From: Chryseobacterium sp. BLS98
GTDB taxonomy: Bacteria > Bacteroidota > Bacteroidia > Flavobacteriales > Weeksellaceae
Reading direction: 5' to 3'
Length of the DNA stretch: 64,000 nt
NCBI RefSeq assembly: GCF_001045445.1
Contig: NZ_LFNF01000002.1
Span: 1,240,001 to 1,304,000, forward strand
In this document: positions 45,193-54,370 of the stretch, piece by piece
How the letters are laid out: each line of letters opens with the position of its first letter
Position numbering within the stretch: position 1 is the first letter of the stretch
The notes under the pieces: model-generated
Database searches by the model: none
What the model was told of the DNA's origin: nothing
What the model saw: the letters and a program-made list of their open reading frames with translations, nothing else
Made by a program: the position numbers and the translations under genes

Positions 45193-45720
45193 ATGGCTGA
45201 AGTAATCGCACAAGAAAAACAGGGCGGAAGCAAACAAAGAAAAAAATTAATCCGGGTGGATATGACCCCGATGGTAGACTTAGGATTTCTATTGATCACT
45301 TTCTTTATGTTCACCACCAATTTTACAAAACCCAATGTAATGGATCTGGGACTTCCGGCGAAGAATCCCAATCCACATCCAATAAACATTCCTCATATTG
45401 GAGATAAAAACCAGGTTACCTTTATCCTCGGGAAAGATAACAGGGTATTTTATCACCAAAGCAATGAGAAGGACCTGAATACATCAAACCTGAAAGAAAC
45501 AGATTTCAGCGGGGTAAAAATTTCCAAGATCATTTCTGAAGCTTATCAAAATGCACCGGTACCTGAAAATTTCACCGTCATTGTAAAGCCTACCGATGAT
45601 GCCAATTATAAAAATTTTGTGGACATCCTAGACAATATCGCGATCTCTAAAAAAGAAAGATATGGCATTACCGATATAAAACCATGGGAAAAGAAAATTT
45701 ATACCGAATTAACCCAATAG
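45193..45720 (+). CDS. exbD: Lone ExbD paralogue
   Basis: 175 residues, closely similar to the ExbD at 28294-28866. It shares 'RVDMTPMVDLGFLLITFFMF' with the same Asp, 'KPNVMDLGLPAK', 'LGKDNRVF' and 'PTDDANYKNFVDIL'. No exbB or tonB is adjacent, and it has its own terminator. It may supply an alternative stator partner. The middle part (80-110) differs most from its paralogue. Confidence 0.93.
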   Translation: MAEVIAQEKQGGSKQRKKLIRVDMTPMVDLGFLLITFFMFTTNFTKPNVMDLGLPAKNPNPHPINIPHIGDKNQVTFILGKDNRVFYHQSNEKDLNTSNLKETDFSGVKISKIISEAYQNAPVPENFTVIVKPTDDANYKNFVDILDNIAISKKERYGITDIKPWEKKIYTELTQ

Positions 45721-45725
45721 AATCG

Positions 45726-45752
45726 AAGAGCATTTTTACAATGCTCTTTTTT
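45726..45752 (+). terminator. Terminator after the lone exbD
   Basis: A 9-bp stem, AAGAGCATT with AATGCTCTT, loop TTTAC, then T. Confidence 0.88.
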
Positions 45753-45780
45753 ATTTAAATTTGAAGAAACAACTAAGATT

Positions 45781-46563
45781 ATGCTGAACTTCGAAAGAAA
45801 AGGAAACGGAAAAGAGACTTTAGTGCTTCTTCATGGCTTTATGGAAAACATTTCCATCTGGAGCGATATGGAACCTCATCTTTCTGACGATTTCTCACTC
45901 CTGAAAATAGATCTTCCCGGTCACGGACAATCTGATATCCTGGCCGAGGTCCATACTATGGAATTGATGGCTGATGAAGTGAAAAAAGTTTTGGATCATG
46001 AGAAACTGAGCAAAGTGCATCTTCTGGGACATTCCATGGGAGGATATACTTCACTGGCCTTTGCAGAGAAGTGCCCTGAAGTTCTTAAAAGCCTGACTTT
46101 ATTCTTTTCAACCTATTTCCCTGATGATGAAGAGAAAAAGCAGCAGCGTATCAAGAGCTACAGGATCATTAAAGATGCGTTTGCCCATTACGTCAGGGCC
46201 GGAATTCCCAATCTTTTTAATCCCAATGAAAGAGATATCCTGGAAGGAAAAATTGAAACTGCCCTTGAAACTGCCCTTTCTACCAATAATATAGGAGCCC
46301 TTGCCTGTGTAAAGGGCATGGTGGAAAGAACGGACAAAAAGCATATCATGGAAAATCTGGAAGCTAAAATTTTAGTCCTGGCCGGAAAACATGATAATGC
46401 TGTAAAAACCGATACGACGATCAAGCATCTTCCGGACAGAACCAATATAAAATCTTACATTTTGGACTGCGGGCACAACGGACATTGGGAAAAACCTGGT
46501 ATCTGTGCCGAGATTATCAATACCGAGCTTCTTCACAATCTACCCAAAAAATTAGTTCTGTAA
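45781..46563 (+). CDS. Alpha/beta hydrolase
   Basis: 260 residues, alpha/beta-hydrolase fold. The oxyanion motif is 'LLHGFMENISIW', the nucleophile Ser85 is in 'LLGHSMGGYTSLAF', the acid lies in 'VLAGKHDNAV' and the His in 'DCGHNGHWEKP'. It is cytoplasmic. It resembles small esterase or MenH-like members, but the substrate cannot be named. It precedes the patatin-like gene by 71 bases. Confidence 0.9.
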   Translation: MLNFERKGNGKETLVLLHGFMENISIWSDMEPHLSDDFSLLKIDLPGHGQSDILAEVHTMELMADEVKKVLDHEKLSKVHLLGHSMGGYTSLAFAEKCPEVLKSLTLFFSTYFPDDEEKKQQRIKSYRIIKDAFAHYVRAGIPNLFNPNERDILEGKIETALETALSTNNIGALACVKGMVERTDKKHIMENLEAKILVLAGKHDNAVKTDTTIKHLPDRTNIKSYILDCGHNGHWEKPGICAEIINTELLHNLPKKLVL

Positions 46564-46634
46564 CAGACCGGAGTACCGGCCTAAGTCAGTGTGTATCAAA
46601 AATTCTTGTATCTTAGTAGGGATTAATTATTTCA

Positions 46635-47438
46635 ATGGGTTTATTCTCGTTCAAAAAAAAGAAACCGCCGGTCATAGGCCTTACACTTTCCGGTGGGGGC
46701 ATGCGTGGGATTGCTCATATCGCAGTACTGAAGGCATTGGAAGAGTACAATCTGAAACCGCATATTATTTCAGGGACCAGCGCCGGCTCTATTGTGGGGG
46801 CATTTTATTCTTTCGGAAAATCACCGGATGAGATGATGGATATTGTAAAGTATACCACCTTCTTTTCAAGATCCTATCTTAAGCTTTCCAAAAACGGTAT
46901 TTTCAGCTCCAATTTCATCTTGAAACTGTTCACTGATCATTTCCCTGAAAATGATTTCAGAATCTTAAAAATTCCTGTTTACGTAACTGCCACGGAAATG
47001 ACCCACGGAATTGTGGATTTCTTTTCGGAAGGAGAACTTTTCAGCCCTCTTTTAGCCTCCTCAAGCGTTCCGTTCATTTTACCGCCTGTAAGGATAGGTG
47101 AAAAAATATATGTGGACGGAGGCGTTTTAGACAACCTCCCTATAGAACCGATTATTGATAAATGTGATTTTCTGATCGCTTCTCACGTCAACTCCATAAG
47201 CTATGATGAATTAAAAAAGATGAGCCTTATGAAAGAATTCGACCGGATTCTCCACTTGGCTATTGCAAAATCGGTTTATTCCAAGGCTAAATCATGTGAT
47301 ATCTTTCTGGATCCTCCTAAAATGACGAAATTCAGTTTATTCAGCAAGAAAAACCTGGATGTCATGTTCCAGGAAGTTTACGAGTATACGTGTGAAGAAC
47401 TCGAGAGTAAAGGCTATACCAAAGGTTTGAGTGTATAA
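46635..47438 (+). CDS. Patatin-like phospholipase family protein
   Basis: 267 residues with the Ser-Asp dyad of the family. The oxyanion loop is 'LTLSGGGMRGIAHIAVLKAL' (17-36), the nucleophile is in 'ISGTSAGSIVGAFYS', and the Asp in 'YVDGGVLDNLPIEP'. It hydrolyses phospholipid or other acyl esters. No signal peptide is seen, only a basic N-terminus 'MGLFSFKKKKPP' that may touch the membrane. Confidence 0.92.
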   Translation: MGLFSFKKKKPPVIGLTLSGGGMRGIAHIAVLKALEEYNLKPHIISGTSAGSIVGAFYSFGKSPDEMMDIVKYTTFFSRSYLKLSKNGIFSSNFILKLFTDHFPENDFRILKIPVYVTATEMTHGIVDFFSEGELFSPLLASSSVPFILPPVRIGEKIYVDGGVLDNLPIEPIIDKCDFLIASHVNSISYDELKKMSLMKEFDRILHLAIAKSVYSKAKSCDIFLDPPKMTKFSLFSKKNLDVMFQEVYEYTCEELESKGYTKGLSV

Positions 47439-47504
47439 GTGTTTTAGAGTCTGAGTGGACCAGAAATTATAAATTACCTGTTTACAATTTTGTCCTTTTG
47501 CCTT

Positions 47505-48509
47505 TTACAACTCTTCCTGTTCAAGTTTTTTCTTAAATGTCTCAATAGTATCTGCCAGAGATTCATTAGATTTCCCTCCCGCTGCGTTGATGTGGCCGCC
47601 ACCGTTAAAATATTTTCTGGAAAACTGGTTCACATCCACATCGTCCTTGCTCCTGAAAGAAATTTTAATAAAATCTTCATACAGATCTTCCATAAAGAAA
47701 GCCGCCATTTTTACCCCGCCAATACTTAGCCCGTAATTCACAAAACCTTCCGTATCCCCCTTCTGGAACCCAAATTCCTTCAATTCGTTTCTGGTAAGAG
47801 ACAGAACAGCCACCTTGCCATCATTCACAACCTCTATTCTTCCCAATACAAGGGCAAGAAGATGAAGGCGGGAAACCGTATTGGTATCCCATGTATTGGA
47901 AGTGATAACAGAAGGATCAGCCCCGTTCTCGATTAAATGGGCAATAATCCTGTGGGTAGTTGCGCTTGTGGAGCGGAAACGGAAACCGCCTGTATCCGTC
48001 ATAATCCCAGTGTAAAGACATTCTGCAATGTTCTGATTGACCAGCTTTTCGTCTTCCATCGCTTCTATAAAATGGTAAATCATCTGTGAAGTGGCAGGAA
48101 TTACAGTATCAGAATAAACAAAATCGAAATTTTCAGGCTGCTGATGGTGGTCGATAAGAATTTTTTTAGCCTTCGATTTTGTCAGCCATTCACCCAACAA
48201 TCCTATTCTTGAAGGAGAATTAAAATCAAGACAGAAGATCACATCTGCTCCGCTGATCAGGTCAAATGCATATTTTCTTTTATATTCACCGATGATCACC
48301 TTTTTAGATTCCGGCATCCATTTCAGGAATTTCGGAAAATCGTTGGGTACAATTACTTCCGCAGGAATACCTTTTGCAGCCAAATAATGTTTCAACCCCA
48401 GGCTGGAACCTATAGCATCCCCGTCCGGATTGTAGTGAGTGAGGATAACGATCTTGTTTTCAGGTGTAAGTAATGTATTGATATCTAAAAGTTCTGCTGG
48501 TGTAAACAT
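47505..48509 (-). CDS. DHH-family phosphoesterase (NrnA-like oligoribonuclease/pAp phosphatase)
   Basis: 334 residues. Motif 'LTHYNPDGDAIGSSLGLKHY' is the DHH metal-site opening, 'LIDHHQQPENF' the DHH motif, and 'RKYFNGGGHINAAGGKS' the DHHA1 substrate-binding motif near the C-terminus. NrnA-type enzymes degrade short RNA and 3'-phosphoadenosine 5'-phosphate in the cytoplasm. It is convergent with the patatin-like gene and divergent from rpmH. Confidence 0.9.
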   Translation of the reverse strand: MFTPAELLDINTLLTPENKIVILTHYNPDGDAIGSSLGLKHYLAAKGIPAEVIVPNDFPKFLKWMPESKKVIIGEYKRKYAFDLISGADVIFCLDFNSPSRIGLLGEWLTKSKAKKILIDHHQQPENFDFVYSDTVIPATSQMIYHFIEAMEDEKLVNQNIAECLYTGIMTDTGGFRFRSTSATTHRIIAHLIENGADPSVITSNTWDTNTVSRLHLLALVLGRIEVVNDGKVAVLSLTRNELKEFGFQKGDTEGFVNYGLSIGGVKMAAFFMEDLYEDFIKISFRSKDDVDVNQFSRKYFNGGGHINAAGGKSNESLADTIETFKKKLEQEEL

Positions 48510-48668
48510 CGTGTGTTTATTTTTCTTTAAATTTGAGTTTTCAAAGATAGAGCTTTTAAATAAATGAGCTACATATTATTTATTTACACCGGATTTCGTT
48601 TCTAGATATAGCTTATAAAACAGGAATGAAAAACATTTCAAATAATTTCTAAAAAAAGATACGTAAAG

Positions 48669-48699
48669 TTTGTAACTTTTAAAAATTTCTATATCTTTG
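48669..48699 (+). promoter_or_regulatory. rpmH promoter
   Basis: TTTG at 48669-48672 and TATCTTTG at 48692-48699, 19 bases apart, are a full Bacteroidota consensus. The ATG follows 44 bases later. Confidence 0.8.
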
Positions 48700-48743
48700 C
48701 AACCTGAAAATTAATAGATTAATTACGATTTAAATATATAGTA

Positions 48744-48902
48744 ATGAGTAAAAGAACATTCCAGCCATCAGAAAGAAAGAAAAGAAACAAACACGGTTTC
48801 AGAGAAAGAATGTCTACGCCAAATGGAAGAAGAGTTTTGGCAGCAAGAAGAGCTAAAGGCAGAAAGAGTTTAACTGTTAGTGCATCCCGCGCTAAGAGAT
48901 AA
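48744..48902 (+). CDS. rpmH: 50S ribosomal protein L34
   Basis: A 52-residue strongly basic protein, beginning '[20 protein letters not shown]' and continuing '[20 protein letters not shown]', the universal L34 pattern. It ends '[10 protein letters not shown]', with the short extension seen in Bacteroidota. rnpA and dnaA are not adjacent, as is usual in this phylum. It has a strong upstream promoter. Confidence 0.97.
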   Translation: MSKRTFQPSERKKRNKHGFRERMSTPNGRRVLAARRAKGRKSLTVSASRAKR

Positions 48903-49057
48903 TATCTCAAATTATCATATACAAATTATGCTTGAAAAGTAGTTTTTCAGGCATTTTTTGTTGTTAAAATTTCCCAAAGTTTAAGGTTTTTAAGCTTCTT
49001 TTTTCTATTTTTAAGATCTGAAAAAATAGGCTAGAAATAGCACCATAAAATTGAATT

Positions 49058-49768
49058 ATGCCGCATACAAATATCTCCGGAGATAATATTATAAGCTTAC
49101 AGCACGCAAAAATTGCGCAAAAAAACTTCACTGTTCTTTCTGATGTTAACCTTAACATTAAAAAAGGCAGGTTCTGCTACCTTATCGGAAAAACAGGTTC
49201 CGGAAAAAGTTCTCTTCTGAAGACTCTTTACGGACACATTCCTTTAGCATCAGGACACGGATCTGTAGTAGGTTTTGAACTGGCGAAGCTTAAACCTTCC
49301 GATATTCCTAACCTGAGAAGAAAACTAGGCATTGTATTCCAGGACTTCCAGCTTCTTTCTGACAGAACGGTTGAGAAAAACCTAAAATTTGTTCTTGAGG
49401 CAACCGGCTGGAGCGATAAAGTGAAAATGGAAGACCGCATCAATGAAGTACTGGGAAGCGTAAACATGAAAAGCAAAAAGCATAAGATGCCGCATGAGCT
49501 TTCCGGAGGTGAACAGCAGCGTATCGCTATTGCAAGAGCTTTATTGAACCACCCGGATCTTATCCTTGCCGATGAACCTACTGGAAATCTGGATCCTGAG
49601 ACTTCCAACGAGATCATGACCCTTCTGAAGCAGGTAGCTCTTGAAAATGGAGCCGCCGTAGTAATGGCAACCCATGACTACCACATGATTCAGAACTTCC
49701 CTGGTGAAGCAATCAGATGTGAGGATGGAAAAGTATCTGTACTGGATACTGCTGAATTATTTGAATAA
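49058..49768 (+). CDS. ftsE: Cell division ATP-binding protein FtsE
   Basis: A 236-residue ABC ATPase. Walker A is 'GKTGSGKSSLLKTLYGHI', the signature 'LSGGEQQRIAIARALLNHP', Walker B 'LILADEPTGNLDPET', and the switch His is in 'MATHDYHM'. With FtsX in the membrane it controls murein hydrolases at the septum. ftsX is not adjacent, which is common in Bacteroidota. The FtsE call rests on overall pattern; a LolD-type export ATPase is the alternative. Confidence 0.85.
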   Translation: MPHTNISGDNIISLQHAKIAQKNFTVLSDVNLNIKKGRFCYLIGKTGSGKSSLLKTLYGHIPLASGHGSVVGFELAKLKPSDIPNLRRKLGIVFQDFQLLSDRTVEKNLKFVLEATGWSDKVKMEDRINEVLGSVNMKSKKHKMPHELSGGEQQRIAIARALLNHPDLILADEPTGNLDPETSNEIMTLLKQVALENGAAVVMATHDYHMIQNFPGEAIRCEDGKVSVLDTAELFE

Positions 49769-49807
49769 AAAATTAAAAGATTAAAGGATTAAAAAATCCG
49801 GAGTCTT

Positions 49808-50509
49808 TTAATGCTGATTTTTAAAGATATGAAACTCTTTGGTGAGTTCAAGATATGGGTCCGAGTATTGTCTCGGACTTTTTTCTATCACGAAATCAGA
49901 CTCTTTAATCACTGCTTCGGTAAAGGAAAATTCAAGAACTAATCTTTTCGTTTTTGAGCCGTCTATTCCTTTAATATTGATTTTCCTTTTTAAAAACAAC
50001 CGGTATTTCAAAGCCGTTTCAATAAATCCACTCCCCGCTTCTGCAGGAATAATAACCGACAAAACACCCTGTTCTGACATTAAGCTTGCAGACGCTTTGA
50101 TAAGCTGCTTAAAATTCAGTTCAACAGTTTGACGGGCCAGTTTATCTTTATCAGAAGAAGATTCTTCAAAATAAGGCGGGTTTGAAACAATAAGATCAAA
50201 TTTTGTTTTTGTTTCAAAAGTTTTAAGGTCCTGATGAATATTTTTCAGCCTTGAATGAAAAGGGGAATTCTCAAAGTTTGCTTTGGTAAGTAAAACCGCC
50301 TCTTCATTGATGTCAATTCCAAAAAAATGTGCGTCTGGATTTCTCTGGGCAAGCATTAACGAAATCAGGCCGGTACCGGTTCCTATTTCCAAAACTTCCG
50401 AGGCATTTTCTGCATCAGCCAGAATACCCAGTAATACTCCATCTGTTCCCACACGGAAAACATCTTTTGACTGCTGAATTTCAAAATGTTTAAATCTAAA
50501 AGGCTTCAC
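49808..50509 (-). CDS. tRNA1(Val) adenine-N6 methyltransferase-like protein
   Basis: 233 residues. SAM site 'VLEIGTGTGLISLMLAQRNP' and catalytic motif 'DLIVSNPPYFEES' fit N6-adenine methyltransferases of the TrmN6/YfiC type, which modify A37 of tRNA-Val. The start 'MKPFRFKHFEIQQSKDVFRV' is typical. Its ATG shares one base with the stop codon of the upstream histidine kinase gene, so the two are coupled. Confidence 0.9.
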   Translation of the reverse strand: MKPFRFKHFEIQQSKDVFRVGTDGVLLGILADAENASEVLEIGTGTGLISLMLAQRNPDAHFFGIDINEEAVLLTKANFENSPFHSRLKNIHQDLKTFETKTKFDLIVSNPPYFEESSSDKDKLARQTVELNFKQLIKASASLMSEQGVLSVIIPAEAGSGFIETALKYRLFLKRKINIKGIDGSKTKRLVLEFSFTEAVIKESDFVIEKSPRQYSDPYLELTKEFHIFKNQH

Positions 50510-51963
50510 TATAAATTGGTAGGTAGCGTGATAGTAAATGTAGATCCTTTCCCCACTTCAGATCTTACGGTGATCTCTCCTTTGTAATCTTCGATCATCT
50601 TCCTTACCATGGAAAGCCCAAGCCCCATCCCGCTGTTTTTAGAGGTAAAATTAGGCTCGAATATTCTTTCATACATATTTTCAGGAATTCCGATTCCGTT
50701 ATCCTGCACAGAAATCATTACTCTTCTCTGATGCTGTTCCACATCTACATTGATGATCAGCTTACGCTCGTCACTCTGTGCCTGTTTTGCATTGGTCACA
50801 AGATTGGTAATGATCCTGGAAAGGTAAATCCTGTCCATATTGATCATAATATTCGCCTTATTGGAGTGCATAAAAATACTGTCGTCGTTGAAAACACGGA
50901 GAATATCTTCTACTTCTGTGTTCAGATTGATGACTTCATTATTTTTTTCAGGAAGCTTGGCAAATTCCGAGAAAGCAGAAGCAACAGTGGCAATCAGATC
51001 GATCTGGTCTACCATCGTTTTGCTCATCAGTTTTACCCTTTCCCTGATATTTGGATCTTCAGGATCAAATTTTCTTTCAAAGTTCTGAATGGTCAGCTTC
51101 ATCGGAGTCAGAGGGTTTTTAACCTCATGAGCAACCTGTTTTGCCATTTCCCTCCAGGCTTCTTCAGATGCTTTGAAACGGAGTCTCTCCTTCTGGTCCT
51201 GGATCTGGAGAATCATTCTATTGTAGGCTCTTGCCAATGCATTAAGCTCATCGTTCTTGTAATATCTGATAGGACGCATTTCGTTTTCAAATAAAGTAAT
51301 GCGGGTAATCATATCAGAAAATTTGGTGATATTTTTTGCTAAACTGTTAGACGTTACCCAGCTAATCCAGATACTGAATAATATGAGAAAAATATCTACC
51401 AGGAGAATATATTTTACATACTGGTGAAGAACATCTAGATAGGCAGATTCATTATGATATAAGGGAATATATACAATACCTATAGGTTCAAGCTCGTTGT
51501 TTTTCAAAAGAAGATAAGAAGAAGTACGCTCTGCATCTTTGGACCTGTCATATCCTTTAATATCTACCCTGGAATCAGTAGCCAGAATCTTATTGACGAT
51601 ATTGAGCGGAATGGTTTTCTGTTCGATAAGACTTTCATCCTTATTAGAGAGCAGGTAATTTCCCTTCAGGTTGTAGATCACAATATCATGCTTGTTGATA
51701 TCCGCTATCTCAAAAATACTATTGCCCAATACCTGTGGAAGATCTTTGGTCTCCACAAGAGTTCGGCTCACTGCATAGTTAAGATAGGTCATCACAGCAT
51801 TAGTCTTCTCCTGCATATCAATATTACTTTGCTGCAGGGAATTATTCCTTAGAACGAAATAGGGAACCAGCGATGTAGCGACAACACTTAAAAAACATAC
51901 GAGCAGAAAACCGAAAAACACCCGGTTTCTTAAACTGTACCCTTTATATTTACTTATTGGCAT
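50509..51963 (-). CDS. Membrane sensor histidine kinase
   Basis: 484 residues. Two membrane helices (about 12-32 and 185-205) flank a periplasmic sensor region, followed by HAMP (about 205-260). The HisKA box is 'WREMAKQVAHEVKNPLTPMK' with the phosphorylated His, and the HATPase domain has N-box 'ITNLVTNAKQAQ', G1 'VQDNGIGIPE' and 'GMGLGLSMVRKMIE'. The H-box with 'VKNPLTPMKL' resembles NtrY-type kinases. No response regulator is adjacent. It lies one base from ribE upstream and overlaps the methyltransferase gene. Confidence 0.92.
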   Translation of the reverse strand: MPISKYKGYSLRNRVFFGFLLVCFLSVVATSLVPYFVLRNNSLQQSNIDMQEKTNAVMTYLNYAVSRTLVETKDLPQVLGNSIFEIADINKHDIVIYNLKGNYLLSNKDESLIEQKTIPLNIVNKILATDSRVDIKGYDRSKDAERTSSYLLLKNNELEPIGIVYIPLYHNESAYLDVLHQYVKYILLVDIFLILFSIWISWVTSNSLAKNITKFSDMITRITLFENEMRPIRYYKNDELNALARAYNRMILQIQDQKERLRFKASEEAWREMAKQVAHEVKNPLTPMKLTIQNFERKFDPEDPNIRERVKLMSKTMVDQIDLIATVASAFSEFAKLPEKNNEVINLNTEVEDILRVFNDDSIFMHSNKANIMINMDRIYLSRIITNLVTNAKQAQSDERKLIINVDVEQHQRRVMISVQDNGIGIPENMYERIFEPNFTSKNSGMGLGLSMVRKMIEDYKGEITVRSEVGKGSTFTITLPTNL

Positions 51964-51964
51964 C

Positions 51965-52549
51965 CTACTTTTTAATTAACCTAGCAATATACTTACCAAT
52001 AATGTCAAATTCTAAATTAACTTTATCTCCGATTTTAAGATGTTGCATATTGGTAAACTCCCAAGTGTAAGGAATAATAGCTACAGAAAACTGTGTATCC
52101 TCGCTTTTTGCCACAGTAAGACTTATCCCGTTCACTGTAATAGAGCCTTGAGGAACCGTTACGAAACTGCCGGCATCTTCATATTTAATAGTAATAAAAT
52201 AGCTTCCGTCCTTATTTTCAATTCCTGCCACTTCACCTGTTTTATCAACATGTCCCTGCACGATATGTCCGTCCAGTCTTCCATCCATCTTCATGCATCG
52301 CTCAAGATTTACCACAGTACCCACTTCCCATTTACCAAGATTGGTTTTTTCCAGCGTTTCATTGATGGCCGTTACCACATATTGGTTTTCCCTGATCTCA
52401 ACAACTGTAAGACAGCATCCGTTATGGGCAAGACTTTGATCTATTTTCAGCTCGTTCGTAAAAGGGCATGTTAATGTAAAATCTATGTTGCTTCCTTTTT
52501 CTTCAATCTTTTCAATAACGCCAACTGCTTCAATAATTCCTGTGAACAT
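51965..52549 (-). CDS. ribE: Riboflavin synthase, alpha subunit
   Basis: 194 residues. Two internally similar lumazine-binding barrels are visible. The N-terminus 'MFTGIIEAVGVIEKIEEKGS' is the family hallmark, with 'LAHNGCCLTVVEI' in the first half and 'ITVNGISLTVAKSEDTQFSV' in the second. It dismutates two 6,7-dimethyl-8-ribityllumazine molecules to riboflavin. The kinase gene begins one base after its stop. It is divergent from pdxA. Confidence 0.95.
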   Translation of the reverse strand: MFTGIIEAVGVIEKIEEKGSNIDFTLTCPFTNELKIDQSLAHNGCCLTVVEIRENQYVVTAINETLEKTNLGKWEVGTVVNLERCMKMDGRLDGHIVQGHVDKTGEVAGIENKDGSYFITIKYEDAGSFVTVPQGSITVNGISLTVAKSEDTQFSVAIIPYTWEFTNMQHLKIGDKVNLEFDIIGKYIARLIKK

Positions 52550-52561
52550 ATTATTTTTTGC

Positions 52562-52569
52562 TAAATTTG
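52562..52569 (+). promoter_or_regulatory. pdxA -7 box (TAAATTTG)
   Basis: TAnnTTTG, 28 bases before the pdxA ATG. It points toward the ribE box 14 bases away. Confidence 0.55.
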
Positions 52570-52583
52570 TAAATTATAATCTT

Positions 52584-52591
52584 CAAAGATA
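52584..52591 (-). promoter_or_regulatory. ribE -7 box (TATCTTTG)
   Basis: TAnnTTTG on the minus strand, 34 bases before the ribE ATG. It faces the pdxA box, so the two expected transcription starts nearly coincide. Confidence 0.6.
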
Positions 52592-52597
52592 ATCAAA

Positions 52598-53689
52598 ATG
52601 AGCCCAAAAAACCATAAAGTACGAGTAGGAATTTCAATCGGTGATTTTAACGGCATCGGTCCGGAGATCATCATGAAATCCCTGAGTGACAAAACCATTA
52701 CGGATTTTTTCACTCCGGTGATTTTTGGCTCGGGAAAGTTATTCACCTTCCAGAAAAATATTTTCAAGCTGAACCTGAACTTCAACTACATCAATGAAGC
52801 TTCGCAGGCGCAGGCAGGAAAACTCAATATGGTGAATCTCACCAAGGACAATGTGAACGTAGAACTGGGAGTTCCAACGGAAGAATCCACCAAAATGGCC
52901 ATTGCTTCTCTGGAATTGGCTACAGAAGCTTTAATGAAGGGGGACATTGATGTTCTGGTTACCGCACCTATCAATAAGGATGAAATGGTAAAAATAGGCT
53001 TTAAACACGCCGGACATACAGGGTATTTCGAAGAAAAATTCAGTAAGAAAGGACTTATGTTCCTGGTTACGGATGAACTTAAAGTAGCTGTTTCTACCCA
53101 CCATATTCCAATTGCGAGCGTAGCAGAAAATATTTCCAAGGAAAAAATTAAGAAGCAGATCAGAGCCCTGAATCAGACTTTGATTGAGGATTTCTGTGTA
53201 CAGAAACCGAAAATCGCCGTATTGGGACTGAATCCTCATGCAGGTGACGGAGGTGTAATTGGAAAAGAAGAAATAGAAATTATAGAACCGGCAATAAAGG
53301 AGCTATCTGACAATGGAATACTGGCTTTCGGCCCTTATCCTGCGGACAGTTTTTTCCAGCCCAGCAAATATAAAAGCTTCGATGCTGTTTTAGCCATGTA
53401 CCATGATCAGGGACTTGCACCGTTCAAAACCCTGGCCTATGAAGAAGGTGTGAATTACACAGCCGGGCTTCCGTTTATCAGAACTTCTCCAGACCACGGA
53501 GTGGCCTATGATATTGCAGGAAAAAACATTGCCGATGAGCAGAGTTTTACCGAAGCCATCTTCACAGCTATTAAAATTTTCAGAAACAGAAGTGAATATA
53601 ACGACCTGATGAACAACCGGATGCAGCCAAGAAAGATGGCCGTTGACAACGGAGTGGATGAAGATCTGCCGGACGAAAATGAAGGATAA
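52598..53689 (+). CDS. pdxA: 4-hydroxythreonine-4-phosphate dehydrogenase
   Basis: A 363-residue enzyme of vitamin B6 synthesis that oxidises 4-phosphohydroxy-L-threonine with NAD+. Motifs: 'VGISIGDFNGIGPEIIMKSL' at the start, 'TAPINKDEMVKIGFKHAGHT' (metal-binding His), 'AVLGLNPHAGDGGVIGKEEI' and 'MYHDQGLAPFKTLAYEEGVN'. All metal and substrate residues appear present. It is cytoplasmic and monocistronic, with a promoter box facing that of ribE. Confidence 0.96.
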   Translation: MSPKNHKVRVGISIGDFNGIGPEIIMKSLSDKTITDFFTPVIFGSGKLFTFQKNIFKLNLNFNYINEASQAQAGKLNMVNLTKDNVNVELGVPTEESTKMAIASLELATEALMKGDIDVLVTAPINKDEMVKIGFKHAGHTGYFEEKFSKKGLMFLVTDELKVAVSTHHIPIASVAENISKEKIKKQIRALNQTLIEDFCVQKPKIAVLGLNPHAGDGGVIGKEEIEIIEPAIKELSDNGILAFGPYPADSFFQPSKYKSFDAVLAMYHDQGLAPFKTLAYEEGVNYTAGLPFIRTSPDHGVAYDIAGKNIADEQSFTEAIFTAIKIFRNRSEYNDLMNNRMQPRKMAVDNGVDEDLPDENEG

Positions 53690-53730
53690 CCGTTTAAAAC
53701 AAATTTTAAATTAATTTGTTATGGATTTTA

Positions 53731-53761
53731 TTTGTTATTATAAAAAAATTGCATATTTTTG
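53731..53761 (+). promoter_or_regulatory. Promoter of the DUF177-rpmF pair
   Basis: TTTG at 53731-53734 and TATTTTTG at 53754-53761, 19 bases apart. The box covers the TTG at 53759, so ATG 53774 is the start. Confidence 0.75.
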
Positions 53762-53773
53762 CACACTCATTTT

Positions 53774-54304
53774 ATGGACAAGTTAAGAAACTATGACGTA
53801 AGCTTTTCCGGACTTAAAAACGGGAAGCACGTGTTCAAATTTGAGATAGATAAAACGTTCTTTCAATTATTTGACACTGAACAGGAATTTACAAATCCTA
53901 AGATAACTGCAGATGTTTTTCTCGAAAAACATACAACATTTTTAGAATTTGAGATCAAAGTACATGGGACGGTAGTTCTTGTTTGTGATATCACAAATGA
54001 CGAGTTCGACTATCCTATTGAAAACGAGATCAAAATTTTGGTGAATTTTGGTGAAGAATATGACGACAGCAATGAAGACGTCATTACAATACCGGCTTCA
54101 GATCATGCATTTAATGTAGCTCAGCTGATTTACGAAAATGTTCAGCTTTCTATTCCGATGAAAAAAATTTCACCGAATGTAAGCGATGAAGATCTGGAAA
54201 TTCTTAGCAGGTTCAGTCCGAAAGACATTGAAGAATCCGAGGAGGAAGAACACGACAGCGATCCCCGATGGGACGCGTTGAGAAAATTAAAAGACAATAA
54301 TTAA
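53774..54304 (+). CDS. DUF177 (YceD-family) protein
   Basis: A 176-residue YceD-like protein. 'EFEIKVHGTVVLVCDITNDE' then 'FDYPIENEI' matches the DUF177 core, although the usual Cys-x2-Cys pattern is reduced to one Cys. The C-terminal tail is acidic ('DIEESEEEEHDSDPRWDALR'). DUF177 proteins are typically encoded beside rpmF, as here, and are linked to 23S rRNA accumulation. It is cytoplasmic; rpmF follows by 66 bases. Confidence 0.92.
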   Translation: MDKLRNYDVSFSGLKNGKHVFKFEIDKTFFQLFDTEQEFTNPKITADVFLEKHTTFLEFEIKVHGTVVLVCDITNDEFDYPIENEIKILVNFGEEYDDSNEDVITIPASDHAFNVAQLIYENVQLSIPMKKISPNVSDEDLEILSRFSPKDIEESEEEEHDSDPRWDALRKLKDNN

Positions 54305-54370
54305 ATAAAATAATTTAAATATGATGAGATGATGAATCTCATCGCTCATCAATTAAAAAAGTTATTCAAA

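Noticed and set aside
50731..51294. 187-codon open frame antisense to the histidine kinase
   Set aside because: The kinase motifs on the other strand are intact, and this frame has no domain or start signals.
52040..52474. 144-codon open frame antisense to ribE
   Set aside because: It lies entirely within a well-supported riboflavin synthase gene and shows no features of its own.
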